From positions 176,494 through 240,493 of IMG/VR virus record IMGVR_UViG_3300048625_000152: DNA of 64,000 bases; one strand, written 5' to 3'. A program made the translations under genes and the position numbers. Within the stretch, counting starts at the first letter, position 1. Every line of letters begins with the position of its first letter. Below, one piece after another: positions 8,007-16,703 of this stretch. The DNA comes from a virus. Under the pieces are notes generated by a model, which was not told where the DNA came from, ran no database searches, and saw only the letters and a program-made list of their open reading frames with translations.

Positions 8007-8476
8007 TGCAAGAAATTGAAAAGATCAAGTTTCGAATCGGCATTAGTGGTACGTACTGGGACAAGAAACCCCAGTACAGCATTGCTATTTCTGGTAAAGA
8101 ATATGCAGCGGGATATATTGCCGCTGCATCTGGTGAAACAGAATACCACGAATTCTTAGTTGACTTAGTTGACGGCGATCATCAATTGGAGATTTCCTTG
8201 TTAAACAAAGAAAGCTCAGACACTGTTAAGGACAACTCTGGCGAAAACTTTACTATCGTAAAGGATATGTTACTTAACGTTGATCACATTGAAATCGACG
8301 ACATTGACATTGGGCACTTGAGACACTCAAAGAGCCATTACGCTCCAGTTAAAAAGCAAGTATATAACGGTGCTATTGTTGATCGCATTGATCAGTGTGT
8401 AAACATGGGGTGGACTGGTACGTACATTCTCGAATTTAGCAGTCCTTTCTACCTCTGGCTATTGGAAAACCTATAA
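8006..8476 (+). CDS. Beta-sandwich-like protein (possible carbohydrate-binding module)
   Basis: This 156-residue protein overlaps the glycosyltransferase stop (TAATG). Alternating strands (KFRIGISGTYWDKKPQYSI, HEFLVDLVDGDHQLEISL) and the tryptophans resemble carbohydrate-binding or Ig-like modules that I recall from marine myophages. The 89-residue protein at 10226 shares the layout (polar strand, W-x-x-x-P, strand, then a D-G/N-x-H/W-x-L-x-I turn). A virion-surface or adhesive role is inferred. No catalytic motif is seen. Confidence 0.5.
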   Translation: MQEIEKIKFRIGISGTYWDKKPQYSIAISGKEYAAGYIAAASGETEYHEFLVDLVDGDHQLEISLLNKESSDTVKDNSGENFTIVKDMLLNVDHIEIDDIDIGHLRHSKSHYAPVKKQVYNGAIVDRIDQCVNMGWTGTYILEFSSPFYLWLLENL

Positions 8477-8486
8477 GCCGTTTTAG

Positions 8487-8494
8487 ACTAAATA
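8487..8494 (+). promoter_or_regulatory. Late-promoter-like octamer ACTAAATA
   Basis: ACTAAATA lies 20 bp upstream of the start at 8514 in a short intergenic gap. It is identical to the octamer at 10495-10502, which precedes another large virion-like gene. Confidence 0.4.
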
Positions 8495-8513
8495 CAGCAA
8501 TAACGGAATTTTT

Positions 8514-10229
8514 ATGTTTATTGCTGAAATGTTTACTGAAGCGGCACAGCCGCAAGTAGTTGTAATTTACCCAGGGCGTTTCCAGCCCTTCCATCTAGGA
8601 CATCGCGACGTATTTGAAAGCCTACAAGCCAAATACGGTCGCGATAACGTCTACATTGCAACTAGCAACAAGACAGAGCTGCCTAAAAGTCCCTTTAACT
8701 TCACAGACAAGACAGTGTTAATGCACGCCGCTGGTGTGCCTAACGATCGCATCTTAGAAGTTAAAAGCCCTTACATCCTTCCTCCACAATTTGACCCTGC
8801 ATCTACTGTGTTTGTAGTTGCAGTTGGCGCCCCTGACGCAGATCGCCTAAAGCCTGGCACATACAAGAAAGATGGCCAGCCTAGTTACTACCAAAAGTTT
8901 GAAGATCTAAACAAGTGTCAAACTGCCGATAAGCATGGCTACGTTATTATTGCAGCAGAACGCAAGAAAGTCATCACAATCAATGGTCAGCAATACGATG
9001 CTAGCCACGGCACTGAAAATCGCGCATTGTGGAACAGTATCCGTAACGATGCTAAAGCACGTGGCGAATACCTATTGCAAATGTACGGTCGCAATGACCC
9101 AGAAGTGGGCCGTATCCTAGACAAAATCCCAATGAATGAGGACTCTATCAGTCCACATGCTACAGACAGTGCAAGTGCTATTCCTGGTATTAGCGAGCAT
9201 ATTGTTAAACACGGTAGTCAGTACCGTTTGCTTAGTAAGCATGGTAACAAAAATCTAGGTACTTTCCCAACTAAAGCCGCTGCACAAAAGCACGAGCGCG
9301 AAGTGCAGTACTTTAAGCATGCCAATGAAAATGCAGTCCCGCAGTGGACAGAGTTGGGTGAGGAGCTGTCAATAGAAGACAAGATGGCTATCTTCGAAGC
9401 ATACTACATTGATGGAACATTGCTAGAATCAGATAACCACACCGCTGAATATTTTACCGGGCTAGATAGATTTTCTAGTACGCCAGTAAAAAATAAAAAA
9501 TACATTGTGACTCCATTGATGCTGATTCAGAATAGAATCATACCACTCAACTCCGATCTTATACATGCAACGCTAGTTGGAAAAAGTGGAAATCAATACT
9601 TATTTGTAAACGATGCAGGCGAGACTATTAAATTTCCGAGCAATCAAACAAGCAAACACGGAATGTCACACACGTTTATATTCGATAATAGCAAAGCATA
9701 TGACAATTTTAGAGCCGAAATTGCAATAAAATTTAATGTAGAATTGCCAGATGCTGCCATTGATGAAGCCTACGACCACAATGCCCCATTTAATGCGGCA
9801 GACTTCAATCGTCACATGGCGCAGCTAAGAGCACGTGAAGAATTGCGCAAGACTGATCCGATGAAAGCATTAGTTGGTGACTTGATTGACAAAGAACATG
9901 AAAAAGACCGGTTAGCTAAACGCAAACCAGCAGACGATAGCTCGTTGGACATTAACGATCCACGTCATCCCGGGTGGGGCGCATTGCATAACCCACTAGG
10001 CGAAGATGCAGCAGGTGTAGGTGTTGTTAGCAACAGCAAAGATCCACGATACGTAATGGCCACCATGGGCGATCAAAATGATGTTGACGCTAGCACATTA
10101 CCTAAAATGATGAAAGCATACGGCTTAACCCGTAAGTTACCTAAACACAAGATCAAAGAAGCAGAGCAGTTATTAAGCCGTTTAACACAGTTACAAGAAC
10201 AGTTAGCGACCCTAAAGGCTAGAAAATGA
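8514..10229 (+). CDS. Head-targeted-type protein with NMN-adenylyltransferase-like domain
   Basis: The protein (571 aa) begins MFIAEMFTEAA, matching a prohead-protease propeptide (FTE then A). Residues 15-200 form a nucleotidylyltransferase fold with GRFQPFHLGHRD (21-32), the HxGH site of NMN/pantetheine adenylyltransferases, and DASHGTENRALW as a likely SxTxxR-type motif. Substrate cannot be fixed by eye; NMN is the best guess. Residues about 225-275 (EHIVKHGSQYRLLSK...) form a small separate domain, and the C-terminus is a leucine-rich helix. It may be packaged and injected, or act in NAD metabolism. Confidence 0.65.
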   Translation: MFIAEMFTEAAQPQVVVIYPGRFQPFHLGHRDVFESLQAKYGRDNVYIATSNKTELPKSPFNFTDKTVLMHAAGVPNDRILEVKSPYILPPQFDPASTVFVVAVGAPDADRLKPGTYKKDGQPSYYQKFEDLNKCQTADKHGYVIIAAERKKVITINGQQYDASHGTENRALWNSIRNDAKARGEYLLQMYGRNDPEVGRILDKIPMNEDSISPHATDSASAIPGISEHIVKHGSQYRLLSKHGNKNLGTFPTKAAAQKHEREVQYFKHANENAVPQWTELGEELSIEDKMAIFEAYYIDGTLLESDNHTAEYFTGLDRFSSTPVKNKKYIVTPLMLIQNRIIPLNSDLIHATLVGKSGNQYLFVNDAGETIKFPSNQTSKHGMSHTFIFDNSKAYDNFRAEIAIKFNVELPDAAIDEAYDHNAPFNAADFNRHMAQLRAREELRKTDPMKALVGDLIDKEHEKDRLAKRKPADDSSLDINDPRHPGWGALHNPLGEDAAGVGVVSNSKDPRYVMATMGDQNDVDASTLPKMMKAYGLTRKLPKHKIKEAEQLLSRLTQLQEQLATLKARK

Positions 10230-10495
10230 ACCACACTTGCATTGACGTAGACGTTTGGTGCAAGTGGGACACAACACCGCCAGCATACAGAGTCTATATT
10301 GATGACCAACTGCTAACGGAGCGCACGTTTATTTGGGAAACCAGTAGACACTATATCCGTGAGCACATTGAAGTTTATTTAGACAATGGCTGGCATGAAT
10401 TACGTATTGAAAAATGCAGCAACACTGATGCACAATTTATCACTAACAATGTTGCAGTAAACGGACAAGGTGCAGGCCTCAAGTTTATTGTGTAA
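10226..10495 (+). CDS. Small beta-sandwich-like protein
   Basis: This 89-residue protein overlaps the preceding stop by ATGA. It has alternating strands (CIDVDVWCKWD, AYRVYIDDQLL, IEVYLDNGWHELRIEK) and resembles a shortened version of the protein at 8006. A carbohydrate-binding or Ig-like fold is possible. It stands just upstream of a late-promoter-like site and the next head-type gene, so it is probably a minor structural component. No enzyme motif is seen. Confidence 0.5.
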   Translation: MNHTCIDVDVWCKWDTTPPAYRVYIDDQLLTERTFIWETSRHYIREHIEVYLDNGWHELRIEKCSNTDAQFITNNVAVNGQGAGLKFIV

Positions 10496-10502
10496 CTAAA
10501 TA
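10495..10502 (+). promoter_or_regulatory. Late-promoter-like octamer ACTAAATA
   Basis: ACTAAATA overlaps the end of the preceding stop codon and sits 20 bp before the start at 10522, the same spacing as the copy at 8487-8494. Confidence 0.4.
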
Positions 10503-10521
10503 TAATATACAGGAAATTCGC

Positions 10522-11985
10522 ATGAAGACAACAGATTTTATCACAGAACACAACGCATTTATCGCCCAAGATGCAGGTGAAATGCACTCAGACCACGAAG
10601 TACAAATGGCTCGTGCCGACTGCTACCACGCAGCAGACTACGCTATCAAGCTACACAAGATTCTAGCCCAAGCTAACGACAATGGTAACATCGAGGGATG
10701 GGTAAGCGAGAAGATTACTCTTGCAAACGATTACCTACGTACAGTATACGAATACCTAAGCTACGAAGACAAAGAAGTTGACTTACATGCGATGCCTACA
10801 TTTGCATTTGAATCAGCCGAAGCTCAATTGCAAGCTGCATTGGAAGAAGGTTATTCAATGGCTGATGTACAGCGTGACGCAGAAGCTAATGCACGTAAGT
10901 CAGTGGACAGAATGACTGCTCCACAGGAGAAGACTCCGTTTATGGCGCAAGTGGGCAAGAAGATTGTTGGCGGCGTAACTGGCGCAGTTAAAGGCGCATA
11001 TAAAGGCTTCACTGGACAAGTAAACGAAGTGGATCCACGCAACTTTGACAGCGACGAAGATTATTACGCAGCTCGTAATGCTCCTGCAAAGCAGAGACAC
11101 CGTGGTCAACAAACACCTGGTGTAAACCCAGATGATGAAGCATACTTCCGTGAAATCTTCCGCAAGAAGCGTGCGGCCGCTGCCAAAGCACAACAAGATG
11201 GTGAGCAAGGTGTGGCGGAAGGCCAACTAAACGAATACTTAGTAAAAGCTGGCATGCCAGTTAAGGATGTGCTAGCACTAAACCTATTCCAGGACTTTGA
11301 TCCGGTGGAAGGTGCCGCTGCACAGTTTCCAGAGTTTGCACAAGAGCCTATGTGGCAACAGGTTGTGCGTAAGTATGCACCTATTGCCAACATGCTAGAG
11401 AAAAAGCTATTGGCACAAAAGCGTCGACTGACAGATGCCGAAGCAGAAGCAGTTGACGAAACATGGTATGACGGTTCAGATGCTTACGACGACATGGAAA
11501 TTGAATATCTAATCGACATCTATAATCAACAGATTGACACCCTAGAAGCATTGCTAGCCGGTAATTTAACCGACGAAGAGTTTTTGGAGCAAGGTGTTGC
11601 TGAGGGCGTTGCAGAAACAATGCCATTGAATGACGCTGTAAAAGTGTTACGTCAGTATGGTGCAGATAATTTCAAAACTACCAGCAACGAATTGCATTTT
11701 TATAAAAATGGCAGACCTTTACGTGTTGACTTAATCTGGAACAGCGATACAACTCGCAGTGTAAGTATTAGTCAATTGAATGCAGCTACTCGTAGCTTAA
11801 AAGGTCAAGGTGTTGCTGAAGGCAAGCAAACAGTTAGCGAGATGACTGCTGGCGGCACAGGCGCAGGTGGATTTGCTACTGGCCCAGCAGGCGGAACAGG
11901 CAAGCCAGGGACAGGTGTTCCTAAGCGTGTAAAGAATGTTGCAAAACGTTTAACCCCTAAGATCGGTACAGGAATCTACAAATGA
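10522..11985 (+). CDS. Modular head-internal-type protein with QGVAEG repeats
   Basis: The 487-residue protein begins MKTTDFITEH, close to the T4 capsid-targeting sequence. It is built of segments separated by QGVAEG linkers at residues 229-234, 357-362 and 429-434: an N-terminal helical region (about 20-115, many Ala/Asp/Glu), a Gly/Lys-rich KKIVGGVTGAVKGAYKGF patch (about 155), a helical domain (about 235-350), a small alpha/beta domain (365-425), and a Gly/Pro-rich basic tail. A packaged precursor cut by the prohead protease at VAE-G is a reasonable inference. No enzyme is recognised. The stop overlaps the next gene. Confidence 0.6.
   Translation: MKTTDFITEHNAFIAQDAGEMHSDHEVQMARADCYHAADYAIKLHKILAQANDNGNIEGWVSEKITLANDYLRTVYEYLSYEDKEVDLHAMPTFAFESAEAQLQAALEEGYSMADVQRDAEANARKSVDRMTAPQEKTPFMAQVGKKIVGGVTGAVKGAYKGFTGQVNEVDPRNFDSDEDYYAARNAPAKQRHRGQQTPGVNPDDEAYFREIFRKKRAAAAKAQQDGEQGVAEGQLNEYLVKAGMPVKDVLALNLFQDFDPVEGAAAQFPEFAQEPMWQQVVRKYAPIANMLEKKLLAQKRRLTDAEAEAVDETWYDGSDAYDDMEIEYLIDIYNQQIDTLEALLAGNLTDEEFLEQGVAEGVAETMPLNDAVKVLRQYGADNFKTTSNELHFYKNGRPLRVDLIWNSDTTRSVSISQLNAATRSLKGQGVAEGKQTVSEMTAGGTGAGGFATGPAGGTGKPGTGVPKRVKNVAKRLTPKIGTGIYK
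11206..11223 (+). repeat. QGVAEG-coding repeat copy 1
   Basis: The 18-nt unit CAAGGTGTGGCGGAAGGC is identical at every base to the copy at 12657-12674 in the next gene, including synonymous sites, and codes a linker between protein modules. Confidence 0.75.
11590..11616 (+). repeat. QGVAEG-coding repeat copy 2 (extended QGVAEGVAE)
   Basis: It codes QGVAEG and immediately a second VAE; bases differ from copy 1 only at third positions (GTT GCT GAG). Confidence 0.7.
11806..11823 (+). repeat. QGVAEG-coding repeat copy 3
   Basis: It codes QGVAEG at the border between the small alpha/beta module and the Gly/Pro-rich tail, with the GTT GCT GAA codon version. Confidence 0.7.
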
Positions 11986-14336
11986 GCGATATGCGTAAAC
12001 TACTAGAGTCAATGAACAAGTTCGCTGGAGAGCCAGAACAAAAACCCGGCGATCAAGTTCGCGGTACTGAAAAAGCCACTAAGCGTAAAGATGGTAAACA
12101 TCCTTTTGCTGGTCGTTTAGTGGGCGCAGCAGAAAGCAAGAACATGCTTGCTGATCTAGAAAAAGAACTAACCGAGAATGCAGTTAAACATTCACTTGCA
12201 GAAGAGTTCGCGCAGTACAAACAACAAGTAGACGAATTTGCCCCAGACGAAGGTGGAGGCTCACGTAAGTTTATTCCATGGGCAGAATTCATCGAACAAG
12301 TAAAACAAATCGTAGCTAAAGACTTTGACTGTGTAGAAAACGTTGTTAAGACAACAATCAAAGCCCGCTTTGTTCCACATGACCCAATGGAGTTTGGTCC
12401 AACAATGCTTTACTCATACTACGAGACTAGAGCAGGTCGTAAGGGTGCGCATAGCACTCGCGGAGCTATCCAAATTGGTAAGTACACTGGCGGCGGCTTT
12501 ACTGGACAAATAAAAGGCAAACTACTCACTACATTTAGTTTGTTAAAAGGTCATCCGTTTGAGCGTCACTTTGATTTGACCTTTGACAACATCTACAAGA
12601 TTGCCAATATCATCATGGGTAATACACAAGGTGCCTTAGAGTTCAACCCACAACAGCAAGGTGTGGCGGAAGGCTTAGGTGGCGGAGGTGGATTCGCAGC
12701 AACTCCCAAATATAAAGTAGGCGATACTGTTTGTGTGCGTGGCTATCAGGGTTCAGGCAAAATTGCATTCATCAAAGACATCAATGATGTTGGCGTTATA
12801 TTTGACCATCCACAAAAGGGATTGAAAGTTAAAACTACTATTAACAAGTTATTACCAAGGCAAGGTGTGGCGGAAGAACAATCTCAACCAGTCAAGTACC
12901 GTGCAACAGTTGAGTACGGACCTACTGCGGCAGACGCACATTTTGTCACAGTAACAGCAACATCAACAGAAGAAGCAGAAGCTAAAGTTGAAGCATGGTG
13001 CAAGAAGAAGGGTGTTCGTAACCCAATGATTACTATCAACGGCGCAGATAGACCAATGGCTGAAGGCGAGGAAGAAGCGTTACAGTACGCAACTCAAGCT
13101 CACGCTGGTCAAACTAGAGCCGGTGGTGATCCATACATCACTCACCCGATGCGTGTTGCTGATCATATTAGACAATATAAACAATCTCACAACCTTGAAG
13201 CACTAATTAGTGCTGCATATTTGCACGACACAGTTGAAGATACCGATACTACACATGAGATTTTGCATGACTTGTTTGGTGGTCTAGTTGCTAGCCTGGT
13301 CCAAGAACTAACAAGTGATCCTGAACAAATTAAACAGATGGGCAAGGCTCAGTACTTAGCACACAAGATGGCTGCAATGAGCAGCTACGGTCTTGTAATT
13401 AAACTTGCCGATAGATTAGACAACGTCAAGGACATTACTACCGCTAGAACTCCGCAGTGGAGAGCAAAGTATAAAGCAGAAACAGAGCACATTCTTAACT
13501 TCATTGAAAAGAACCGTGTGTTAACTGGTACACATCGCAAGCTAATTGGTCTTATTCGTAACAAGATTGGCGAATTAGTTGAACCACAGGTACAAGAAAA
13601 CTACAGCGACGAAGCACAGCCTATTCAAAACGACACAGCCGTTGAAGCATATGGTTATGCTTACAACAAGCGCGATCAGCGTGTAATGTGGCGCAAGGAA
13701 TTCAGCAGTCAAGAAGCAGCATACAAGTGGGCTGACAGCAAGAACGCTACAGTAATAGGTATTCGTGCAGCAGCGCAATCAATGGAAGAAGGGACAAACC
13801 CAACTGACACAGTTACAATGGATATTCCATTAATGATTCGCTTGTTTGAATATGCTCGCGAAGATGCCAAAACAGATATGGATCTACATGACGTTGCTGA
13901 ACGTTTAATTAAATTAAGCGCAGGTGGTCAAACATTGACTATGGACAACTACAACGATATTTGCCCCGGTCAAGAAACAGTTGACGAAGCAGTTCCTGCT
14001 CCTGTTGCTACCGCAGGTGGCGTAGCTGGTGCAACTCAACCATCTACACAAGCAACCGCCCCGGGCGCTGCACCTAATCCAGCACAAGCTGCGGCAGCTA
14101 AACAAAATCAAGCCAAGCTACAACAAAATCTAGCTAACTTAAAGACCGCTGGGGTGCAAATTGACCCTGCTAAGGCAGCACAGACATTGCAAAAGACTGA
14201 CACCGGTGCACCAATGAATTCAATGGATAAAGATACCATTGCTGCAATGGCTCCTGCCATTGGTAATGTTATGTCAAACCCGTCAACTGCTACCCAACTA
14301 AATACACTAATAAAGAAGGCCGGCGGCGGAGTATAA
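11982..14336 (+). CDS. Modular head-targeted-type protein with SpoT/MESH1-like (p)ppGpp hydrolase domain
   Basis: The 784-residue protein starts MSDMRKLLESMNKF (LLE then S fits a prohead cleavage site). Modules: an unrecognised domain (about 60-220), QGVAEG (226-231), a KOW/SH3-like strand domain (235-290), QGVAEE (294-299), a small alpha/beta domain (300-358), MAEGEEE, then an HD hydrolase (about 361-530). The HD part has THPMRVADHI (H388), AAYLHDTVEDT (H415, D416) and IKLADRLDNVKDI (D477), the full metal site of RelA/SpoT hydrolases; no synthetase domain exists. The C-terminus is Ala/Gln-rich. It may remove (p)ppGpp, or NADPH as MESH1 does, when delivered with the DNA. Confidence 0.75.
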   Translation: MSDMRKLLESMNKFAGEPEQKPGDQVRGTEKATKRKDGKHPFAGRLVGAAESKNMLADLEKELTENAVKHSLAEEFAQYKQQVDEFAPDEGGGSRKFIPWAEFIEQVKQIVAKDFDCVENVVKTTIKARFVPHDPMEFGPTMLYSYYETRAGRKGAHSTRGAIQIGKYTGGGFTGQIKGKLLTTFSLLKGHPFERHFDLTFDNIYKIANIIMGNTQGALEFNPQQQGVAEGLGGGGGFAATPKYKVGDTVCVRGYQGSGKIAFIKDINDVGVIFDHPQKGLKVKTTINKLLPRQGVAEEQSQPVKYRATVEYGPTAADAHFVTVTATSTEEAEAKVEAWCKKKGVRNPMITINGADRPMAEGEEEALQYATQAHAGQTRAGGDPYITHPMRVADHIRQYKQSHNLEALISAAYLHDTVEDTDTTHEILHDLFGGLVASLVQELTSDPEQIKQMGKAQYLAHKMAAMSSYGLVIKLADRLDNVKDITTARTPQWRAKYKAETEHILNFIEKNRVLTGTHRKLIGLIRNKIGELVEPQVQENYSDEAQPIQNDTAVEAYGYAYNKRDQRVMWRKEFSSQEAAYKWADSKNATVIGIRAAAQSMEEGTNPTDTVTMDIPLMIRLFEYAREDAKTDMDLHDVAERLIKLSAGGQTLTMDNYNDICPGQETVDEAVPAPVATAGGVAGATQPSTQATAPGAAPNPAQAAAAKQNQAKLQQNLANLKTAGVQIDPAKAAQTLQKTDTGAPMNSMDKDTIAAMAPAIGNVMSNPSTATQLNTLIKKAGGGV
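12657..12674 (+). repeat. QGVAEG-coding repeat copy 4
   Basis: Identical over 18 nt to copy 1 in the neighbouring gene; it separates the N-terminal domain from a KOW/SH3-like domain. Confidence 0.75.
12861..12878 (+). repeat. QGVAEE-coding repeat copy 5
   Basis: The first 16 nt are identical to copies 1 and 4; the last codon is GAA instead of GGC. It separates the KOW-like and small alpha/beta modules. Confidence 0.7.
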
Positions 14337-14337
14337 C

Positions 14338-15507
14338 ATGTTTTTAAATCAGATATTTGAGGGGCTCAACAAGGGTACAGAAAGTACCGTAACTTTTGTC
14401 ATTGACGGTGAACGTTCATATGAACATGTAATGCAGAAGTTTGGGAACTACATTGATTGGGCCGGTGATTACATGACTGCTCCCCGTTCAATCTTTAATC
14501 AAATTGAAGAGATTGTATACAGCACAGGTGGCGAAGTTGAGGAAGTTACAGGGCACGAATTACCAGAAAGCTGGAAAGATACTGCTACATTACTTGGCGC
14601 CCCGGTTGTTGCTGGCGCACTAGCAGTCGGAGCTCAACATTTTGATGACCAAAAACCACACGTTCGAGTTGGTGGACAAAATGCCATGGTTGTACAATAT
14701 GATTCTAGTCGTATTCCTGGCAATGCTATGGTGTTAAAAGGTGCAGATGGTAAAATGTATCGTGTTTGGCAGCAATCGGGCAAGGGCATGAGCAAGATGA
14801 CACTAGCTGCACCTGCTGAAGTTAAAGAAGGTATCCTCGATCGCTTCAAGAAGAAAGCACCAGAACCGGAGATGGCCGATCCAGGGAACTACCCACGTGG
14901 TAGAGCAGACATTGACCAGTGGATGACAGACACTGTTGAGTACTATAAAGTCAAACACCCCGAATCATTGTTTAAATTGTTCTGCCCAAGCTATAAAGAT
15001 TATCTACCTGTAAGAGTGCGTGTGGGCACATCCGAACAGATTATGGCTCAACACATGGGCACATACAAACAATTACGTGACGCTAACCCAGAAGCCAAGA
15101 AGTTGGCAAGACAGCGTTATACTGAGTACGAGAAGTATCCAAGCGGCCCGAGCGACGATTACACTAATAAAGTAGCAGAAGGTGCAGACGAGCGCAAGCA
15201 CAATGCACTATGGGCACAGATCACTGACTACGAAAAGCGTCAAGCTAAAGCAGAACGCTATGGCCGTGATACCCAAGCACAGCACTTCAAACAAATGGCA
15301 GATCAGCTACGTGCTAAATTGCCAACTAGCGACAATCCAATTAATGAATTGTCTAATGAGAAGTTAGCACAATACAAAACAACCGCTGCCGCCGATGCAA
15401 GTGCATCCGACAAGCGTGGCGAGTATGATCGTGGTAACAAACGATTTAGTGGCATAGTTAAAGCAACTAACAAACAATTTGCCAACGATGCCAAGAAGCA
15501 CAGATAA
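14338..15507 (+). CDS. Modular head-targeted-type protein with marine-phage C-terminal module
   Basis: This 389-residue protein starts MFLNQIFEGLNKG (IFE then G, a prohead-protease-like site). Residues about 15-70 look like a small alpha/beta domain, then a hydrophobic LLGAPVVAGALAVGA (about 84-98) and a strand domain. VAEG at 279-282 precedes a helical C-terminal module (ERKHNALWAQITDYEKRQAKAERYG ... LSNEKLAQYKTTAAADASASD) that I recall at the C-termini of other marine-phage proteins. It probably belongs to the same packaged protein set as its two upstream neighbours. No enzyme is recognised. Confidence 0.6.
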   Translation: MFLNQIFEGLNKGTESTVTFVIDGERSYEHVMQKFGNYIDWAGDYMTAPRSIFNQIEEIVYSTGGEVEEVTGHELPESWKDTATLLGAPVVAGALAVGAQHFDDQKPHVRVGGQNAMVVQYDSSRIPGNAMVLKGADGKMYRVWQQSGKGMSKMTLAAPAEVKEGILDRFKKKAPEPEMADPGNYPRGRADIDQWMTDTVEYYKVKHPESLFKLFCPSYKDYLPVRVRVGTSEQIMAQHMGTYKQLRDANPEAKKLARQRYTEYEKYPSGPSDDYTNKVAEGADERKHNALWAQITDYEKRQAKAERYGRDTQAQHFKQMADQLRAKLPTSDNPINELSNEKLAQYKTTAAADASASDKRGEYDRGNKRFSGIVKATNKQFANDAKKHR

Positions 15508-16579
15508 ATCAACTTCGGGATTCGTACATGCGATAGCAAAGTTTTTGCCTATCGCTGTTCGCATCCTTGAGATTGAAAAGCTACCTAAAATTGTCCCGGT
15601 ACTAGTAATGCCGGGCAATGATGAACAAGGTAGCTTTGGTGCATATAACGATGCAACGGAAACCATTTACATTGCAATCGAACACCGTCACCCGATTGAT
15701 ATTCTACGTACACTAGCACACGAGCTAGTGCATTGGCGGCAGCGCGAAGAAGATCGTTTACCACCCGGCGCAGGCGCAACAGGTAGTCCAGAAGAAAATG
15801 AAGCAAACGCAATGGCTGGGGTTGTTTTGCGTGAGTTTGGCAAGAAGTACCCTAAGTTCTTTAACGAGCCTGCTATTATCAAAGAAGACTTTGAATACGT
15901 ACAAAACAACATTGCTTACCACGACACCCTAAATTCTGCTGCATGGAAAAACGATCGCTTACGTCCAGAAGTTAAATTAAAGCTAATGCAGATCGCCAAG
16001 GTGTTTGTAGACTACTTGGAAATACCTGACTTTAAGGTGCTAGATATCGTCTTAACCGGTAGTATGTGTAACTATAACTACACGAAATACAGCGATTTTG
16101 ACCTTCATATTGTCACTCGCTACTCTGACCTACAATGCGACGATATTGCTGCGGCGTTTTATCGTGCTAAAAAACAAATATGGAATGACGCACACGATGT
16201 AACCATTCGTGGATACGATGTAGAACTATATGTAGAGGATTCTGAAGAACCACCAGTTAGTGCAGGTGTCTACAGTATCCTGAACGATCGTTGGATTAAC
16301 GAACCCAAGTTTGAACCACCAAGCATTGATGATTCTGCGGTTAACCACAAAGTACACGACCTAATTAAACAAATCGATACCGCATTAGCTACCGCAGATG
16401 ATTCAGCAGACATACAACGCATTACAGATAAGATCCGCAAGATGCGCAGAAGTGGACTAGACCAATACGGTGAGTTTGGTGTAGAAAACTTGGCCTACAA
16501 AGTTTTACGCAACCTTGGATATATTGATAAATTAATAAAAGCACACCTTCACAAGCAAGATGACGAATTGAGCTTGTGA
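15488..16579 (+). CDS. Fusion of HExxH metalloprotease-like and nucleotidyltransferase domains
   Basis: The start chosen is the ATG at 15488; a TTG at 15479 is possible. Residues 1-125 carry LAHELVHWRQREED with H78, E79 and H82, the zinc motif of metallopeptidases, and a later EENEANAMA that may supply the third ligand. Residues about 150-300 have LTGSMCNYNYTKYSDFDLH (G191-S192, D203, D205), the GS...DxD site of the polymerase-beta nucleotidyltransferase superfamily. The product (363 aa) could cleave a protein and modify RNA, nucleotide or protein. It overlaps the preceding head-type gene by 20 bases and ends the virion-type block. Confidence 0.65.
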   Translation: MPRSTDKSTSGFVHAIAKFLPIAVRILEIEKLPKIVPVLVMPGNDEQGSFGAYNDATETIYIAIEHRHPIDILRTLAHELVHWRQREEDRLPPGAGATGSPEENEANAMAGVVLREFGKKYPKFFNEPAIIKEDFEYVQNNIAYHDTLNSAAWKNDRLRPEVKLKLMQIAKVFVDYLEIPDFKVLDIVLTGSMCNYNYTKYSDFDLHIVTRYSDLQCDDIAAAFYRAKKQIWNDAHDVTIRGYDVELYVEDSEEPPVSAGVYSILNDRWINEPKFEPPSIDDSAVNHKVHDLIKQIDTALATADDSADIQRITDKIRKMRRSGLDQYGEFGVENLAYKVLRNLGYIDKLIKAHLHKQDDELSL

Positions 16580-16588
16580 AGAAACCAA

Positions 16589-16676
16589 ACCTACCTTAGG
16601 TCCGTTGATGTCAACGGTTAGGAGCTCTGCTCCAGGCGTCACAGGGGCGGCTGCTGCCCCAGCAATCGGCTACGCC
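16589..16676 (+). ncRNA. Structured intergenic RNA of tandem hairpins
   Basis: This gap between genes holds four consecutive perfect stems: ACCTA/TAGGT (16589-16601), CCGTTGA/TCAACGG (16602-16617), GGAGC/GCTCC (16621-16633), and GGCGT/ACGCC (16635-16676) which encloses GGGGC/GCCCC (16644-16660). It is richer in GC than the surrounding genes. It is not a tRNA (no T-loop or CCA). It could be a processed 3' end, a phage small RNA or a regulatory element. Confidence 0.45.
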
Positions 16677-16687
16677 AGGCTCTTGCT

Positions 16688-16703
16688 AAAGTGAGCACTT
16701 TTT
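16688..16703 (+). terminator. Short hairpin with T-run, terminator-like
   Basis: AAAGTG (16688-16693) pairs with CACTTT (16696-16701) and runs into a T-stretch. It ends the structured RNA region and precedes a promoter, so it may terminate the upstream virion-type operon. The two-nt loop would open to a larger one in reality, which weakens it. Confidence 0.4.
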
